Source of the DNA: Candidatus Hermodarchaeota archaeon
Lineage (GTDB): Archaea; Asgardarchaeota; Hermodarchaeia; Hermodarchaeales; Hermodarchaeaceae
Assembly (NCBI GenBank): GCA_016840185.1
Contig: JAEOSV010000117.1
Span: forward strand, 1-18,143
DNA length: 18,143 nt
Direction: 5' to 3'
A model generated the notes under the pieces. That model was not told the origin of the DNA and searched no databases. It was given only the letters and a program-made list of their open reading frames with translations. Shown here piece after piece: positions 7,316-14,620 of this stretch; the first letter of the stretch is position 1, and each line of letters begins with the position of its first letter. A program made the translations under genes and the position numbers.

Positions 7316-7349
7316 GTGTTAACTGTGAACACCATTTAAGCATTTCTCC
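7316..7349 (+). promoter_or_regulatory. Inverted repeat plus TATA block, copy 1 (membrane protein promoter)
   Basis: GTGTT-N7-AACAC (7316-7332) is followed by CATTTAAGC (7333-7341) and ATTTCTCC. The same block occurs at 11461-11496. The TTTAAG part is a reasonable TATA box in the rightward direction, giving a leader of about 60 bases before the membrane protein gene at 7423. The repeat occupies the position of a BRE or activator site. Because it also abuts the leftward TATA box at 7305-7314, one bound factor could affect both genes. Confidence 0.55.
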
Positions 7350-7422
7350 TTTTTTGAATGAAGCACAGGTTATAGGCAGCAAGTTAAAAACGGTGAATTC
7401 TCTTAATCGATAGCGAGTATCC

Positions 7423-8625
7423 ATGTCATTCATTTATCCCCACGCCAAACGTTCTACCCTTATTCTTCCCATTCTTATTGCACTCAGCATGATTGGCTAC
7501 TTCATTGCCCTCATTTTTGTTCTTTCGTTTTTCGCACCAGTGATTCCTGGTTTAATTGAATTCCCACTTTCTAGCATTTTTCGATTTTTTATCATACCAG
7601 TGGGTTTCGCGTTTCCATGGATTCTCTTTGTTTACATTTTTCGAGAGCGAACCATCAATGCTTCTGAAATCATGAACAAGAAGGGAAACCTCATCCCCCT
7701 CCGATGGCGAATGCTCTATAGCTTCAACACGCTCATCATTCTTGCATTCTTCGTCTTTCCCTTTGTTTCTCCCCCGTTAGCCATTTTCGCTGCCCTGGTT
7801 CTAGCTTATCGAATTGTTCACCGATCTGATAATATCTGGCAAAAGAGTCAAGGTTCACGCTTGGGCTACACAATCGTTCTCTTCATTCTACTTGCAGTTG
7901 TACCTATCTATTTGACCGTAATTTGGTTCCAGTATTTCTTCGCGATTGCTGGAGTCATCTTCATCTCATGGTGGCTGCTCTTCGATCCCATGTACTTTAC
8001 TTCTCTTTGCATTGTAAACGCTTTAGCAATCGGCTCTCTGCTCCACTTGTCCTATGGGACCCTAGACAAAAGTGGGAAACTTCAACATAGTGACAGCCAA
8101 AAATTATGGTTAATTCGTTTCGCGGAGTTCGCACTTTTCATTGCCTTTTGGGTGGTACTTAATCCCTACATTCCATTCTTCTCCCTCACAATAAGTTCTG
8201 GTGCAACCTTCAATCTCGCATTTCCGGATACGATTGGATTTGCGGGAACCATGGGTAACATCAGCTATGTCAACTATCTCTGTCTCGGCCTCATTGCTAT
8301 TGTCTATCTCGTCAAGTTTGCTGTTGGTATTGGTGGAGATCTAAAACTCTCAATCATTGGCATCCTATTTGCCGCGTCATTTCTCATCGTCGAAGCACTC
8401 AATGGGTTCTTCAGCCTATCCGCCATCTGGCTTCGTCCTGCTCTCATGGTTGGATCAAGTCTAATCTTCATCATTGCCTTTGCAATTAGCTTCTTTGCAG
8501 CGCCTGACGAGCTAATGGAACCTGATGAAATACTCGTTGAAGAAACCAATGCCTTGGAGGAACAAGTACTCGAAGATGCAGAGGCAATGCAAGAGCAAAA
8601 TGAGAGTGAGGAGACCGAAGTCTAG
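7423..8625 (+). CDS. Polytopic membrane protein, about 10 helices, unknown function
   Basis: A 400-residue integral membrane protein I do not recognise. Hydrophobic segments lie at about residues 12-38, 50-72, 100-130 (perhaps two), 148-168, 171-188, 193-211, 230-253, 283-301, 308-327 and 338-360. Short charged loops separate them. The last 40 residues (from about 361) are strongly acidic (Glu/Asp/Asn/Gln) and probably a soluble tail. No transporter signature, nucleotide-binding motif or catalytic cluster stands out. The ATG at 7423 lacks a strong ribosome binding site. Upstream lies copy 1 of the GTGTT-N7-AACAC promoter block, shared with the HypE-like gene, hinting at joint regulation. Its stop codon overlaps that of the next, convergent gene. 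Confidence 0.8.
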   Translation: MSFIYPHAKRSTLILPILIALSMIGYFIALIFVLSFFAPVIPGLIEFPLSSIFRFFIIPVGFAFPWILFVYIFRERTINASEIMNKKGNLIPLRWRMLYSFNTLIILAFFVFPFVSPPLAIFAALVLAYRIVHRSDNIWQKSQGSRLGYTIVLFILLAVVPIYLTVIWFQYFFAIAGVIFISWWLLFDPMYFTSLCIVNALAIGSLLHLSYGTLDKSGKLQHSDSQKLWLIRFAEFALFIAFWVVLNPYIPFFSLTISSGATFNLAFPDTIGFAGTMGNISYVNYLCLGLIAIVYLVKFAVGIGGDLKLSIIGILFAASFLIVEALNGFFSLSAIWLRPALMVGSSLIFIIAFAISFFAAPDELMEPDEILVEETNALEEQVLEDAEAMQEQNESEETEV

Positions 8626-8984
8626 ATATTCTTGAGGAACTCCGGAATTACTGAGAGTTCGATAAGTGGGATATACATCCACGTTCTATCAAAAGTACCT
8701 TTAGCATAGTCCCACTGTTCTTCTGGGTCCGCCTTGTATTTGATGAAGATGCCTTTCGGTTTCTTATCCGTTTCCACGTACAGAAAGAGTGGCATTCCTT
8801 CAAGATTGTACCAGCCGGGTATCGATGTCATTGTGCCCATGACGTACTTCTCTCCCTTTTTGAAGAAGAGAATTGTCGCCGTGCGTTCACGCGCAGCCCA
8901 CCAATGGACCAAGCGAACAAGGTTATCCAAGTCTTTGAGCTTCATGAGAGTCGAAGGTTTTAGGTCAATGTCGGTCATGGTCAT
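8622..8984 (-). CDS. Small conserved-looking soluble protein, unknown function
   Basis: A protein of about 120 residues with no family I recognise. It has no signal peptide or membrane helix. The N-terminal third is helical (PSTLMKLKDLDNLVRLVHWWAA), followed by alternating strand-like stretches (TATILFFKKGEKYVMGTM, PLFLYVETDKKPKGIFIKY) and a C-terminal ELSVIPEFL helix. It is rich in Trp and Tyr (WW, GWYN, EQWDY, TWMY), which suggests a compact alpha/beta domain with a ligand or protein surface. The start is uncertain: TTG at 8987, ATG at 8984 or ATG at 8978. None has a clear ribosome binding site. Its terminal CTAG is shared with the stop of the convergent membrane protein gene. Composition matches the neighbouring genes, so I think it is real. 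Confidence 0.65.
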   Translation of the reverse strand: MTMTDIDLKPSTLMKLKDLDNLVRLVHWWAARERTATILFFKKGEKYVMGTMTSIPGWYNLEGMPLFLYVETDKKPKGIFIKYKADPEEQWDYAKGTFDRTWMYIPLIELSVIPEFLKNI

Positions 8985-9082
8985 CAACGAGCGTCATAAA
9001 ATCATCATGAAGATAAAGGCTTTGCTTGCTTGAAATGTTAGCACCAGCATTTTTGAGGAAGCATGTTGTGGACTAGGTTGTT

Positions 9083-9868
9083 ATGACATTTCGAATCGCC
9101 TGCGCTCAGATGGATATAGCTCTAGGGAATAAGGATACTAATCTTGAAAAGGCCGTTCAAATGGTTAAGGAAGCGGCGTCTCATAAAGTTGACCTTATCA
9201 TCTTACCCGAACTGTTTACTACGGGCTACTGTCTAGAAAAAGCGAATGACTTAGCGGAGCCACCCAAAGGACACTCAATTGAGTTGCTACGGGATTTAGC
9301 AGGTAGGTTTCGCATTTTCATCGTAGCAGGTAGTATTCTGGAAAAGCGAGGTACACAAATCTTCAATACGTGTCATTTCATTGGGAAAGATGGCAAATTA
9401 CTTGGATACTATGACAAAGTCCATTTATTTCCTCCATTCCAAGAAGATAAGTTCCTTTCGCCTGGGTCTGGCACTCCTATATTCAAAACCGAACTAGGGC
9501 TGTTTGGGGCTATTATCTGTTTTGATCTACGCTTTCCTGAACTGGCTGCAAACCTAGCTCTAAATGGAGCACAACTCATATTTTGCCCAGCTGAGTTCCC
9601 AGCTGAAAGAATAGCCGTGTGGGCTACTTTACTCCGTGCAAGAGCGATTGAGAACCAAGTCTTTGTTATCGGTTGTAACCGTGTTGGAAGTGATGGAAAA
9701 CGTCTTTTTGGAGGGCGAAGTGCGATTATCAGTCCTGAAGGCAAAACCCTCGCCCAAGGTGACGAGACTCCCCAGTTGGTTGAAGCAATAGTGGATCTTG
9801 ATGAGATAGAAAGCGTTCGAAAAAGTTTACCCATAATGAAGTATCGGCGTCGCACTCTTGGAACCTAA
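9083..9868 (+). CDS. Nitrilase-superfamily carbon-nitrogen hydrolase
   Basis: A 261-residue amidohydrolase with the complete nitrilase-fold triad: Glu43 (LPELFTTGY), Lys112 (YYDKVHLFPP) and Cys146 (IICFDLRFPEL). The following NQVFVIGCNRVG strand is also typical. It has the standard single-domain length, is cytoplasmic, and its family hydrolyses amide or carbamoyl bonds. The closest look is to omega-amidase/YafV-like enzymes, which act on 2-oxo acid amides, but substrate cannot be assigned from sequence alone. N-carbamoyl-beta-alanine hydrolysis is an alternative that would feed the CoA genes nearby; that is only a thought. The ATG at 9083 has AGGT about 4 bases upstream. Its TAA overlaps the stop of the convergent gene by 4 bases. 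Confidence 0.9.
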   Translation: MTFRIACAQMDIALGNKDTNLEKAVQMVKEAASHKVDLIILPELFTTGYCLEKANDLAEPPKGHSIELLRDLAGRFRIFIVAGSILEKRGTQIFNTCHFIGKDGKLLGYYDKVHLFPPFQEDKFLSPGSGTPIFKTELGLFGAIICFDLRFPELAANLALNGAQLIFCPAEFPAERIAVWATLLRARAIENQVFVIGCNRVGSDGKRLFGGRSAIISPEGKTLAQGDETPQLVEAIVDLDEIESVRKSLPIMKYRRRTLGT

Positions 9869-10665
9869 GTAAGTTCAGAGCGCCGTTTGAGGTATTTTTC
9901 ACGAAGGCGTTGGTAAGTTTCTTCTTCCACTCCTCCAGCTCGTCTGCGCTGTTCCAATCGGTTAAGAAGCTCATCTATGGCATGTAATTCAGAGGTTGCC
10001 TCTTCATTTGAAAGTGTGTTATTACTAGATTGTGTAGGCGCAGGTGAACTATTGGTACCTGAATCAGGAGTTTCTAAATTCGCTTCGGAATTCGAATTTG
10101 TGAGTGTTGGAGATACACCATTCTGTTCAAGTTGTTCTTCGAGTTTAGCCATCTCTAGCTCAATCGCATCGAGTTGTTCCTGAACCTGTTGATCCATTTC
10201 ATCAGCTTCTTCGGGCTGAGACCGACGGGATCGAAGGAACCTCGAGCTCGATGCAGTCGTCTGAGGAGTGCTCGAAGGAGTGGCATTTGATGAATTGGTT
10301 TGACTATTCGGGTTTCCCGCTGCTCCAGGTTCAACAACAATTGTTTCAAGTTGAGCGGCACGTTTGTCACGCTTAATCCGGGGTTTTGGTCTGACACTAC
10401 TGATTGGTTCACCAGAGGCAGAGCGAGCACCCTGAGGAGGTTGACGCAAAGGTCCTGCTGTCGGAGATGGTGTTGCACGCCGGTCAAGTAAGAAACTTGC
10501 TGCGATAAAGGGTATTAATGCAAAAATTAAGACGTTCACAATTCCGCTCAATCCGGGAAAGAGACTGTCAAGTAGAATCGCTCCAAAGATAAAAGAATCA
10601 ACGATTAAAACGACCGCTACAATTACCCAAATTCCAATGATGGCGGCCGTTCGCTTACTAGGCAT
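9865..10665 (-). CDS. Two-helix membrane protein with SHOCT-like C-terminus (paralogue 1)
   Basis: A 266-residue protein with two N-terminal transmembrane helices (about 8-32 and 40-60) and a short RR loop. Next is a long low-complexity Ser/Pro/Thr/Asn-rich linker (about 62-220) interrupted by a Glu/Gln coiled-coil segment (DEMDQQVQEQLDAIELEMAKLEEQ-like, about 150-180). The C-terminus (about 228-264) reads IDELLNRLEQRRRAGG...ETYQRLREKYLKRRSEL, resembling the SHOCT oligomerisation motif (Leu-rich helix, Gly turn, second helix with Y-x-x-x-x-x-KY). It is the second gene of a pair: the start lies 14 bases after the upstream stop, and its AGGTGA ribosome binding site overlaps that stop codon. The pair shares layout and C-terminal sequence, so they arose by duplication. 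Function unknown. Confidence 0.75.
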   Translation of the reverse strand: MPSKRTAAIIGIWVIVAVVLIVDSFIFGAILLDSLFPGLSGIVNVLIFALIPFIAASFLLDRRATPSPTAGPLRQPPQGARSASGEPISSVRPKPRIKRDKRAAQLETIVVEPGAAGNPNSQTNSSNATPSSTPQTTASSSRFLRSRRSQPEEADEMDQQVQEQLDAIELEMAKLEEQLEQNGVSPTLTNSNSEANLETPDSGTNSSPAPTQSSNNTLSNEEATSELHAIDELLNRLEQRRRAGGVEEETYQRLREKYLKRRSELT

Positions 10666-10679
10666 ATTTCAAGTGTCAC

Positions 10680-11345
10680 CTATGCTGGAGTCTTTGTTCC
10701 CCGCTTCGCAGATGCTTGGCGTCTCTTTTTTGCTTTCTCCATTCTTGCTATATACTTGTCTCGTAACCGGGTGTATAATTGCTTGGAGATTGAGCGATTC
10801 GCAAGTTTCTCATCAAGGGTTTCTAATAAGTGTTGAATTGCAGTTTCTGATAGTTCGTTCTCTCTGACTTCTTCAATCCCTTCGCCTTCCTCTGGTAATG
10901 GGATTGGGCTAGTACCATTTGCCTCTGGATCGATGGCGAGTTGTTCGTTTAACGATTGAACGCGCTTTTCCAATTCGGCGATGCGCTGCTGCAACTTTTG
11001 AGTTGAATCATTGTCTTCTTCTGATAAGGCTTCAGAGGAAGAAAAGGGGGCTTGTGCAACCGAAGGTACTTCATCAATTTCTGGAGTAGAATCTAACAAC
11101 AGTTCTTGAACAGCTTCAGTTATCGGGGATTCAGCTTTTTCTTCAGTGGAAATTGCTGGATCTACGGGGGGTTCAGTTGACGGTTCATACTCCTGTGATT
11201 TAAAGACGTAAATGATGGCTACTGTGAGTATTGCAATAACTGCAGAGAGCAAACCGAAAACGGGATTTAGCATCCCAAAAACAAGGCCTATTACTATAAC
11301 AATGCATAAACAACCATAAACCCAGGTTTCGCGTCTACGACTCAT
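10680..11345 (-). CDS. Two-helix membrane protein with SHOCT-like C-terminus (paralogue 2)
   Basis: A 221-residue protein with the same plan as its downstream neighbour. After a basic start (MSRRRE) come two transmembrane helices (about 8-26 and 30-48), an acidic linker, a heptad-like coiled coil (about 116-138, LQQRIAELEKRVQSLNEQL) and a C-terminal segment HLLETLDEKLANRSISKQLYTRLRDKYIARMEKA-like. The tail continues into a very basic end (KKRRQASAKRG). The shared YxRLRxKYxxR core with the neighbour is the main evidence of homology. First gene of the leftward pair; divergent from the HypE-like gene. The ATG at 11345 is preferred over the adjoining GTG at 11348; neither has a strong ribosome binding site. 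It may form membrane-attached hetero-oligomers with paralogue 1 (inference). Confidence 0.75.
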   Translation of the reverse strand: MSRRRETWVYGCLCIVIVIGLVFGMLNPVFGLLSAVIAILTVAIIYVFKSQEYEPSTEPPVDPAISTEEKAESPITEAVQELLLDSTPEIDEVPSVAQAPFSSSEALSEEDNDSTQKLQQRIAELEKRVQSLNEQLAIDPEANGTSPIPLPEEGEGIEEVRENELSETAIQHLLETLDEKLANRSISKQLYTRLRDKYIARMEKAKKRRQASAKRGTKTPA

Positions 11346-11460
11346 CACTAGCCAACCAAAACCGTGTCGTGAAGGGGGATTTCCTCAACACGTTGTGCCC
11401 CACTATCTCTCCTTAATTGGCACCTTAAAAGATTGCGCGTATCTGGCATATACTGCTGAT

Positions 11461-11496
11461 GTGTTGTGGATGAACACACATTTAAGCGATTTTTCC
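11461..11496 (+). promoter_or_regulatory. Inverted repeat plus TATA block, copy 2 (HypE-like gene promoter)
   Basis: GTGTT-N7-AACAC (11461-11477), one extra A, CATTTAAGC (11479-11487), one extra G, then ATTTTTCC. Apart from the two extra bases, 28 of 34 positions match copy 1 at 7316-7349. TTTAAG as TATA box gives a start near 11505-11510, directly in front of the GAGGTG ribosome binding site (11511-11516) of the gene at 11525. The rest of the 11346-11524 gap shows no gene. Confidence 0.6.
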
Positions 11497-11524
11497 TGCA
11501 AGTTGCTTGAGAGGTGTCCAATAG

Positions 11525-12541
11525 ATGTCAAACTTGCCTCCAGGAAAAGTCCCTCCAAAAATCCTAGAAAAATCCGTCTTCCCCTTTCTAGGTGCTGCTG
11601 ATTCGGATGTCTTGCACGGTCCGGGTATCGGTCGTGATGCTGCCTTAGTACGCGTAGGTCGGCAAGTTGTAGTGGCTACAACCGATCCGATAACGGGCGC
11701 TGTTCATAACATAGGCGCTTACGTGATTAACATATGTGCAAATGACGTAGCAACCTTTGGAATACGACCACGATGGTTTCTGGCAACGATTTTGCTCCCC
11801 GTAAATGCTGAATCCCAGTTACTGGAAGAAATCATGACGGAAATGCACTCAGCAGCAGAGGATATTGCCGTCAGTATAATTGGAGGACATACCGAAGTCA
11901 CCCCAGGACTCAATCGACCGATTGTCATCGGATTCATGTTAGGGCTAGCCAAAGATGGTCAATATGTTACATCCGCTCAAGCAAAAGCAGACAATTCAAT
12001 CATTCTGACAAAGGGTGTGGCTATTGAAGGAACGGCAATTTTAGCCACCGAAAGAGAACAAGTTCTACAGGATAAGCTAGGCAAATCACTGGTAATTCGT
12101 GCTCAACAATACATTCAGGAACTCAGTGTTGTTCCAGAAGCACTCAAAGTGATTTCATCTGGGGCGGTTACGGCAATGCACGATCCAACAGAAGGAGGGG
12201 TCGCCAATGGATTACATGAGTTAGCTGATGCCTCAGGACTTGGATTCATTGTAGATCGGAGTAAACTGGTCATTCGGGATGAAACCAAAAAAATCTGCGC
12301 TGTATTCGACATCAACCCTTTGGAACTCATAGCTAGTGGTGCTATGTTGATAACGGTGGATAACAAACAAGCCTCGGCTCTTGTGGAACTTTTACAAGAT
12401 GCTGGTATCTCTGCATCCATTATTGGGCGCATGGTTAAAGATCCAACACAAAGAAAGATAATTGACCTCGACGGGTCAATTAAGGCGCTGATTCAGCCCA
12501 AGGAAGATGCAATATGGCAGGCTCTTTCAAAACAAATGTAA
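11525..12541 (+). CDS. AIR synthase-related protein (HypE/ThiL/PurM superfamily)
   Basis: A 338-residue ATP-binding enzyme of the PurM/HypE/SelD/ThiL superfamily. Visible motifs are GPGIGRDAALV (32-42, the Gly-rich phosphate loop), ATTDPITGA (51-59), NICANDVATFGIRP (69-82), IIGGHTEVTPG (118-128) and HDPTEGGVANGLHELA (219-234). Overall it looks most like HypE, but the C-terminus ends ALSKQM and lacks the terminal PRIC-type cysteine that HypE uses to carry the carbamoyl/cyano group. No other hydrogenase maturation gene is near. It therefore probably belongs to the archaeal HypE-like/AIR-synthase-related group with unknown substrate. GAGGTG eight bases before the ATG at 11525 fixes the start. 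Only 6 bases separate it from the convergent coaBC stop. Confidence 0.85.
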   Translation: MSNLPPGKVPPKILEKSVFPFLGAADSDVLHGPGIGRDAALVRVGRQVVVATTDPITGAVHNIGAYVINICANDVATFGIRPRWFLATILLPVNAESQLLEEIMTEMHSAAEDIAVSIIGGHTEVTPGLNRPIVIGFMLGLAKDGQYVTSAQAKADNSIILTKGVAIEGTAILATEREQVLQDKLGKSLVIRAQQYIQELSVVPEALKVISSGAVTAMHDPTEGGVANGLHELADASGLGFIVDRSKLVIRDETKKICAVFDINPLELIASGAMLITVDNKQASALVELLQDAGISASIIGRMVKDPTQRKIIDLDGSIKALIQPKEDAIWQALSKQM

Positions 12542-12547
12542 ACGGCG

Positions 12548-13810
12548 CTACGTTTTCTTCTTAATCCGCTTCTTGATGATGTCTAAGAGCTTAGTTGCCA
12601 CCTTCGTTTTCGTTGCCTTAGGAATGTGAATTACTTTTTTCGTTTTATCGATTACAATCAGTTCATTTGTTAGGGTGCCAAAGCCTACACCTTCTCGTCC
12701 AACATCATTGGCGACGATTAGATCCGCTTTTGCGCGGAGTAACCGGGTGTGTGCTCTTTCTATTAGTTCATCATCTGAGACATTATGTTCCGCTTTGAAA
12801 AGTACGAGATATATCGATTTTTGGATGTCTTTGACAGCATCTACAATTTTTGGTGTTGGTTGAAAAGTGACAGAAAGTGTCTGAGTTTTTGCCGTTGGAA
12901 CTTTTTCTTTTTGCTGAGTTTCGGGAATCCAATCTGCAACTGCTGCGGCCGCGATTAGCACATCATATTTCTTTTTTAATAATTCCCCAGTTACAGCTTC
13001 GAACATCTCTTGAGTTGTCTCAACATCTATTACCCTCACTTTTTCAGGAGCGGGTAACATCCCATGACCATACACTAACGTTACCTTGGCTCCCCGTTGA
13101 TACGCTGCCTGAGCAATTGCTATTCCCATTCTTCCTGAACTTTTACTAGTAACAATCCGTACAGGATCAATATACTCAAGGGTGGGTCCAGCGGTTATGA
13201 GAAAGCGTTTTCCAGCGAAATCTTGTGATGGCTTCAATCGAGTTAGAATCGTATTTACAACTTCTTGGGGCGTGGCAATCTTTGCCTTCCCCTCTTCCAA
13301 GCGGGGACCAATGAACTCAACTCCCAAGTCTTCAAGATATTTGATGTTCTCTTTGAGAATCGGATGCTTGTACATGGATGCGTGCATAGCGGGAACAATA
13401 ATTATCGGCACTCCTGTTCCAAAAGCCGTAGTAACGGTAGATGTAACTGGAGTATCATCAACGCCCTTCGCAATCTTGGAAATTGTGTTGGCGGTTGCTG
13501 GAACTATTAAAACTAAGTCTGCTTTTTCGTCGTGGTCTCCTGCAAGAGCAACATGCTCAATTTTTCCCGTGAGTTCCGTTATTACCGGGTTTCCCGTTGC
13601 CCATTCCATGAGATAGGGATGAATAATTTCTTGGGCTGCATCGGAAAAAACAGCCACAACTTCTGCTCCATGACGCATTAATAATCGCGCAATTTCGGAA
13701 CTCTGAACGGCCGCGACACTTCCAGTAATACAGAGGACAATGAATTTGCCTCGAAGTTCCGTGCCAAGGGTTTCGAGGATATCTTTTGACGGGTGTATAT
13801 CCATCGGCAT
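12548..13810 (-). CDS. coaBC: Bifunctional phosphopantothenoylcysteine synthetase/decarboxylase CoaBC (Dfp)
   Basis: A 420-residue two-domain enzyme that joins cysteine to 4'-phosphopantothenate (CTP-dependent) and decarboxylates the product to 4'-phosphopantetheine. The N-terminal FMN domain (about 20-190) has ITGSVAA, catalytic His86 (KIEHVAL), VPATANTISKIAKGVDD and PAMHASMYKHP. The bacterial substrate-loop cysteine is replaced by the EEGKAKIA form seen in archaea. The C-terminal synthetase domain (about 199-420) has KRFLITAGPTLEYIDPVR, TSKSSGRMG, AAAVADW, FKAE and the ANDVGREGVGFG loop. Last gene of the leftward CoA operon, 39 bases after panB. The ATG at 13810 lacks a strong ribosome binding site; Met3 is an alternative start. 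Confidence 0.95.
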   Translation of the reverse strand: MPMDIHPSKDILETLGTELRGKFIVLCITGSVAAVQSSEIARLLMRHGAEVVAVFSDAAQEIIHPYLMEWATGNPVITELTGKIEHVALAGDHDEKADLVLIVPATANTISKIAKGVDDTPVTSTVTTAFGTGVPIIIVPAMHASMYKHPILKENIKYLEDLGVEFIGPRLEEGKAKIATPQEVVNTILTRLKPSQDFAGKRFLITAGPTLEYIDPVRIVTSKSSGRMGIAIAQAAYQRGAKVTLVYGHGMLPAPEKVRVIDVETTQEMFEAVTGELLKKKYDVLIAAAAVADWIPETQQKEKVPTAKTQTLSVTFQPTPKIVDAVKDIQKSIYLVLFKAEHNVSDDELIERAHTRLLRAKADLIVANDVGREGVGFGTLTNELIVIDKTKKVIHIPKATKTKVATKLLDIIKKRIKKKT

Positions 13811-13849
13811 TGCAATCGTATCCAGTGTTTCTCTTTTCTTTGTTAGCTC

Positions 13850-14620
13850 TTAGTGGTAAGTATGTTGCTTATCGGGGTATTTACCTTCCCGTACCTCTTC
13901 CATAAATTCCTTCACAGCTTGACCGATAATCTTGTTTAGGCTCGTGTAATGTTTAACGAATTTTGGCAGATGATCATTACTAGCCATTCCAAGAAGTTCA
14001 GTAATCACCAACACTTGACCATCACAATGTTTTCCTGCCCCAATTCCGACGGTTGGTACTTTTACATCGTGAGTTATTTTCCTAGCTAACCATTCAGGGA
14101 TACATTCTAACACCATAGAAAAGACGCCGAGTTTGTCGAGTTCTAAAGCGTCGCGCCATATTTTGTCAGCTTGTTCAGGGGTCTTTCCCTGAACACGATA
14201 TTTGTCAGCTGATTGGGGTAGAAGTCCAACATGGCCCATCACGGGGACTCCCTCTTCTCGAAGTAGTTTGATGACTTCTGGTTGGTTTCCTTCGATTTTC
14301 ACTGCATTAGCTCCAGCTTCACATAATTGCTTTGCATTGGTAAGTGCTTGGTCTGGTGTGTCATAGCTATGGATGGGCATATCGGCAACGATAATCGTGG
14401 TTTTTACTCCCCTAGAGACTGCTCGCGTATGGTAAATCATCGCTTCCATGGTAACTTGTTTTGTGTCAGGATTTCCCTGAAAGACCATTCCAAGGCTATC
14501 TCCGACCAGGATTAGATCTATCTTTTCCGATTCAAGAATTCGGGCAATCTGATAATCATATGCAGTTAACATAACGACTTTTTGTTTTCCTTTCATCCTT
14601 TGTATATCGTCTGTATTCAA
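13850..14620 (-). CDS. panB: Ketopantoate hydroxymethyltransferase PanB
   Basis: A 256-residue TIM-barrel enzyme that transfers a hydroxymethyl group from methylene-tetrahydrofolate (or the archaeal pterin equivalent) to 2-oxoisovalerate, making ketopantoate. Metal and substrate residues are all visible: Asp41 (VGDSLGM), Asp80 (ADMPIHSYD), Lys108 and Glu110 (VKIEGN), Glu172 (VLECIPEWLA), plus the GIGAG loop at 192-196. The start is an unusual TTG at 14620, whose TTGA overlaps the panE stop by four bases. A GGAGG at 14631-14635 lies ten bases upstream, and the extra N-terminal residues match PanB relatives better than the internal ATG (Met9). It is translationally coupled to panE. Confidence 0.95.
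   Translation of the reverse strand: MNTDDIQRMKGKQKVVMLTAYDYQIARILESEKIDLILVGDSLGMVFQGNPDTKQVTMEAMIYHTRAVSRGVKTTIIVADMPIHSYDTPDQALTNAKQLCEAGANAVKIEGNQPEVIKLLREEGVPVMGHVGLLPQSADKYRVQGKTPEQADKIWRDALELDKLGVFSMVLECIPEWLARKITHDVKVPTVGIGAGKHCDGQVLVITELLGMASNDHLPKFVKHYTSLNKIIGQAVKEFMEEVREGKYPDKQHTYH

Noticed and set aside
9409..9855. Leftward open frame of 148 codons
   Set aside because: Antisense to the nitrilase-family gene, which has the complete catalytic triad in the rightward frame.
11525..12541. Naming the PurM-superfamily gene hypE
   Set aside because: The C-terminal cysteine motif of HypE is missing and there are no hydrogenase maturation neighbours.
13182..13616. Rightward open frame of 144 codons
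   Set aside because: Shadow of coaBC; the leftward frame has the full FMN-domain motifs.
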